From Gammaproteobacteria bacterium (lineage in GTDB: Bacteria; Pseudomonadota; Gammaproteobacteria; JAADGQ01), in contig JAKITI010000008.1 in NCBI GenBank assembly GCA_021648145.1, forward strand, positions 62,001 to 126,000: a stretch of DNA of 64,000 nt, in the 5' to 3' direction. The position numbers were made by a program, and so were the translations under genes. The notes below the pieces were generated by a model. The model searched no databases and was not told the DNA's origin. It worked only from the letters and a program-made list of their open reading frames with translations. Position 1 is the stretch's first letter; each line of letters starts with the position of its first letter. Shown piece by piece: positions 61,090 through 64,000 of this stretch.

Positions 61090-62454
61090 TTACCGAGTGG
61101 CTAGATTGATGCCCTCAAAGGCAATGCGAGCCATGTGTTCTATTTCTGCTTTCTGAATAACATAAGGAGGCATGAAGTAAATCACATTACCAAGTGGGCG
61201 CAATAAAACACCATTTTTAAGTCCGTGGTGATAGATTTTTAAACCTCGGCGTTCCTGCCACGGAAAGGGTGTTTTTGTCTGTTTATCTTTGACCATTTCA
61301 ATGGCGAGAATCATGCCGTGTTGACGTACTTCAGCAACGTTTGGATGCTCACTGAAGTGCGCGGTGGCTTGCGCCATGATTGCGGCTAGTTTTCTGTTAT
61401 CTCCCAGAACATCGTCTTCACAAAAAATATCAAGGGTTGCGAGTGCTGCGCTGCATCCGAGAGGGTTTCCGGTGTAGCTGTGAGAGTGTAAAAAGGCCGT
61501 CAGGTTTTCATAGTCGTCATAAAAGGCTTGATAGACATATTCATGAGTTAGTACTGCAGAAAGTGGCAGATAACCGCCTGTTAGCCCTTTGGAGAGGCAA
61601 AGGAAGTCTGGAGTGATATCGGCCTGTTCGCAGGCAAACAGTGTGCCGGTACGTCCAAAACCTACGGCAATTTCATCGGCAATGAGGTGTACGCCATAAT
61701 TGTCACACGCTTCTCTTAAAAGTGTGAGATAGATGGGATCGTACATTCGCATATTGCCAGCACATTGCACAAGAGGTTCGATGATAACGGCAGAAACTTC
61801 GTTCGAGTGCTTTTCCAGTGCCTCAGCCATCGCTTCAAATTGGCGTATTGAATACTCTTTCCATGATTCACCAGCTTCTCGGTTGTAACAGTCTGGCGAA
61901 GGTACAGTGATTGTCTCTATGAGTAGTGGGCCGTAGGTTTTTTTATACAAATCGACATTACCTACTGCGAGTGCGCCTAGTGTTTCGCCGTGGTAGCCGT
62001 TGCTTAGAGTGATAAACTTGGTTTTTTTTGATTTCCCTTTATTGAGCCAGTAATGAAAGCTCATTTTCATAGAAATTTCGACGGCTGATGAGCCATTGTC
62101 GGCATAAAAGCAGCGATCAAGACCGGGTGGGGTGATTTGTACCAGACGTTCAGCAAGTTCAATCGCTGGTTCATGGCTAAATCCGGCCAGTAAAACATGC
62201 TCTAAAGTATCGAGCTGTGTTTTGATTCGATTGTTAATGCGTGGATTACAATGGCCAAACAGATTGACCCACCACGAGCTGATGCCATCAATGTAACGAT
62301 TGCCATCAAAATCTTCGAGCCAGATTCCATCGCCTTTGCGAATAGGTATTATCGGATAAGATTCGTGGTCTTTCATTTGTGTGCATGGATGCCACAATGC
62401 AGAAAGGTCGCGTTGTATTAGTGATGAAGTTTGAGTCTGCTGCTTGTTTGGCAT
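61090..62454 (-). CDS. bioA: Adenosylmethionine-8-amino-7-oxononanoate aminotransferase
   Basis: BioA transfers an amino group from S-adenosylmethionine in biotin synthesis. The 454 aa (PLP class III) contain LWHPCTQMKDHESYPIIPIRKGDGIWLEDFDG in usual spacing, GISSWWVNLFGHCNP, FYADNGSSAVEISMKMSFHYW, DEIAVGFGRTGTLFACEQA and the PLP lysine in LCLSKGLTGGYLPLS. No other bio genes are present. It is the first gene after the tRNA and may start the bioA-rsmE-gshA-gshB-apbE-tonB transcript. Confidence 0.95.
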   Translation of the reverse strand: MPNKQQTQTSSLIQRDLSALWHPCTQMKDHESYPIIPIRKGDGIWLEDFDGNRYIDGISSWWVNLFGHCNPRINNRIKTQLDTLEHVLLAGFSHEPAIELAERLVQITPPGLDRCFYADNGSSAVEISMKMSFHYWLNKGKSKKTKFITLSNGYHGETLGALAVGNVDLYKKTYGPLLIETITVPSPDCYNREAGESWKEYSIRQFEAMAEALEKHSNEVSAVIIEPLVQCAGNMRMYDPIYLTLLREACDNYGVHLIADEIAVGFGRTGTLFACEQADITPDFLCLSKGLTGGYLPLSAVLTHEYVYQAFYDDYENLTAFLHSHSYTGNPLGCSAALATLDIFCEDDVLGDNRKLAAIMAQATAHFSEHPNVAEVRQHGMILAIEMVKDKQTKTPFPWQERRGLKIYHHGLKNGVLLRPLGNVIYFMPPYVIQKAEIEHMARIAFEGINLATR

Positions 62455-62481
62455 AAGTAAGGACAGTCTCTGAGTAATAAA

Positions 62482-62558
62482 TGGTGGGCCTGGAAGGACT
62501 CGAACCTTCGACCAATGGATTATGAGTCCACTGCTCTAACCAACTGAGCTACAGGCCC
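62482..62558 (-). tRNA. tRNA with CAU anticodon, probably tRNA-Ile2 (elongator Met not excluded)
   Basis: A 77-nt cloverleaf with encoded CCA: acceptor GGGCCTG pairs with CAGGCCC, D-arm GCTCAGTTGGTTAGAGC, anticodon loop CTCATAA, T-loop GGTTCGAGTCC. The CAU anticodon fits Met or lysidine-modified Ile2. Position next to rpoD favours Ile2, since ileX lies near rpoD in E. coli and a CAU tRNA is in the same place in pseudomonads. Confidence 0.93.
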
Positions 62559-62612
62559 TGAAAAAGGCAGACGGAAGTATAACGCTGGTGCTATCTTCCG
62601 TCACCTGTTTTT

Positions 62613-64000
62613 TTAATCAAGAAAGCTGCGTAAGCGATCTGATCGACTTGGGTGGCGTAGTTTGCGTAGTGCTTTTGCTTCAATTTGACGAATGCGTTCA
62701 CGGGTGACATCAAATTGCTTGCCAACCTCTTCCAGGGTGTGATCCGTATTCATATCAATACCAAAGCGCATGCTTAGAACTTTGGCTTCTCTGGCAGTTA
62801 GGCTTTCTAGTACATTTTGTGTTGCCTCCCCTAAGCCTTGCACGGTAGCTGCGGTTGCAGGCTGCATCGTGTTTGCATCTTCAATGAAGTCACCAAGATT
62901 TGAGTCTTCATCATCACCAATGGGGGTTTCCATTGAAATAGGTTCTTTGGCAATTTTAAGAACTTTGCGTACTTTATCTTCAGGCATTTCCATGCGTTCA
63001 GAAAGCTCTTCCGGCGTGGCTTCTCGTCCCATCTCTTGCAGCATCTGGCGAGAGATGCGGTTGAGTTTGTTGATGGTTTCAATCATGTGAACCGGAATAC
63101 GGATAGTGCGTGCCTGGTCGGCAATTGATCGTGTAATGGCTTGACGAATCCACCATGTTGCATAAGTAGAAAATTTGTAGCCACGACGATATTCAAATTT
63201 ATCAACGGCTTTCATCAGACCAATATTACCTTCTTGAATAAGGTCAAGAAACTGCAAACCTCGGTTGGTGTACTTTTTGGCAATGGAGATTACCAAGCGT
63301 AAATTAGCTTCAACCATCTCTTTTTTAGCACGACGCGCTTTAGCTTCACCAATTGAAAGCTTGCGGCTGATCTCTTTGAGAACACTGATGGGTAGTAGTG
63401 CGCTCTTTTCAATGTCATTAATCTTTTTCTGGGCACGACGAATTTCAACAAGTCTTACTTTAAGTGCCGTGACATATTTTTCACCAGACTGAATATGTTC
63501 ATCAATCCATGCCGTGTCTGATTCTCTTTTCTGGAATGTGCTGATGAATGTTTTGCGTGGCATTTTTGACTGTGCAACACACAGCCTCATAATCGTGCGT
63601 TCTTGCTCACGAATGTTGGCAATATTGCTACGCATGTATGTGACTAATACATCGTTTGATTTAGGGGTTCTTTTAAGTCGTAAAAAGTTATCAGCCATGG
63701 CGGCACGTGCGGTGATGGATTTTTCATGATCAAAACCATGATTTTCAAGAGCCACTACTGCTTTTCTGTGTAGGCTTTTCAGTTCAGTCAGGTGAGCTTT
63801 TACCTCTTCAGGGTCAAGGCCTGGATCCTCTTCCTCTTCATCATCACCTCTCTCTGCGGCGAGGGCGGCTTGTTGCGCCGCAGTCAGGATAACCTCATCT
63901 TCTATAGCATTTGGGTCTATGAAGTCGGTAATAAGATCTTCCAGTCGCCCTTCACCCGTTTCAACTCTTTTGTATTGTGCTAAAAACTGAGTGATGATGT
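62613..64000 (-). CDS. rpoD: RNA polymerase primary sigma factor RpoD (sigma70), 5' end outside window
   Basis: The reading frame stays open to the window edge, so the N-terminus (region 1.1) is missing; a GTG at 63755 is not the real start. The visible part starts with an acidic stretch ([12 protein letters not shown]), then the non-conserved region, then region 2 ([58 protein letters not shown] across regions 2.2-2.4), region 3 ([18 protein letters not shown]) and region 4.2 ([42 protein letters not shown], nearly invariant). It is the housekeeping sigma factor recognising -10/-35 promoters. Confidence 0.98.
   Translation of the reverse strand, partial: IITQFLAQYKRVETGEGRLEDLITDFIDPNAIEDEVILTAAQQAALAAERGDDEEEEDPGLDPEEVKAHLTELKSLHRKAVVALENHGFDHEKSITARAAMADNFLRLKRTPKSNDVLVTYMRSNIANIREQERTIMRLCVAQSKMPRKTFISTFQKRESDTAWIDEHIQSGEKYVTALKVRLVEIRRAQKKINDIEKSALLPISVLKEISRKLSIGEAKARRAKKEMVEANLRLVISIAKKYTNRGLQFLDLIQEGNIGLMKAVDKFEYRRGYKFSTYATWWIRQAITRSIADQARTIRIPVHMIETINKLNRISRQMLQEMGREATPEELSERMEMPEDKVRKVLKIAKEPISMETPIGDDEDSNLGDFIEDANTMQPATAATVQGLGEATQNVLESLTAREAKVLSMRFGIDMNTDHTLEEVGKQFDVTRERIRQIEAKALRKLRHPSRSDRLRSFLD

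Overview
The window is chromosomal DNA from a free-living-type gammaproteobacterium. By eye its GC content is in the low to mid forties percent. The evidence is gene order typical of the class: pilMNOPQ, mnmG-rsmG-parA-parB next to the atp operon and glmU-glmS, dusB-fis, rpoZ-spoT, sspA-sspB, and rpoD with a CAU tRNA downstream. It is not an enteric arrangement: GshA is the proteobacterial Pfam GshA type, the malic enzyme is short, and the atp operon starts with an AtpZ/AtpI pair. I cannot name the genus from sequence alone.

Layout. 0-0.7 kb: the C-terminal end of an M16-type zinc peptidase. 0.8-4.9 kb (minus): aroK-aroB-dgt-hemL. 5.0-8.2 kb (plus): a membrane protein with a degenerate J-like domain, then a porin and a small PstS-like protein. 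8.3-15.5 kb (minus): the type IV pilus alignment and secretin operon pilMNOPQ, followed by a large Ig-like lipoprotein. 15.8-30.8 kb (plus): mnmG, rsmG, parA, parB, the complete F1Fo ATP synthase operon, glmU, glmS. 30.8-36.0 kb (minus): ilvE, sspB, sspA, a DAHP synthase, a beta-propeller protein and a small secreted protein. 36.0-43.1 kb: cheW (plus), a CsrB-like noncoding RNA (minus), then arsS-like radical SAM, dusB, fis, purH, trxA and rho (plus). 43.1-53.8 kb: glgP (minus), rpmE and malic enzyme (plus), then rpoZ-spoT-ridA-recG and a SHOCT-like membrane protein (minus). 54.1-56.1 kb (plus): a Tse2/Tsi2-like toxin-antitoxin pair and fbp. 56.2-64.0 kb (minus): bioA-rsmE-gshA-gshB-apbE-tonB, a tRNA and the C-terminal two thirds or more of rpoD.

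Most of the window is core housekeeping. The least ordinary parts are three. (1) An approximately 440-nt intergenic stretch at 36.6-37.0 kb carries 22 GGA motifs on the minus strand, several of them in perfect hairpin loops. This is the architecture of CsrB/RsmZ-type RNAs that sequester CsrA. A perfect CRP-type site and a long palindrome lie upstream. (2) A compact two-gene cassette at 54.07-54.79 kb resembles the Pseudomonas Tse2 ADP-ribosyltransferase-like toxin and its small helical immunity protein, with no type VI secretion genes in sight. (3) Several unfamiliar envelope genes sit between pilQ and aroK, which adjoin each other in many relatives.

All family assignments come from reading motifs and from memory of the families; no database search was run.
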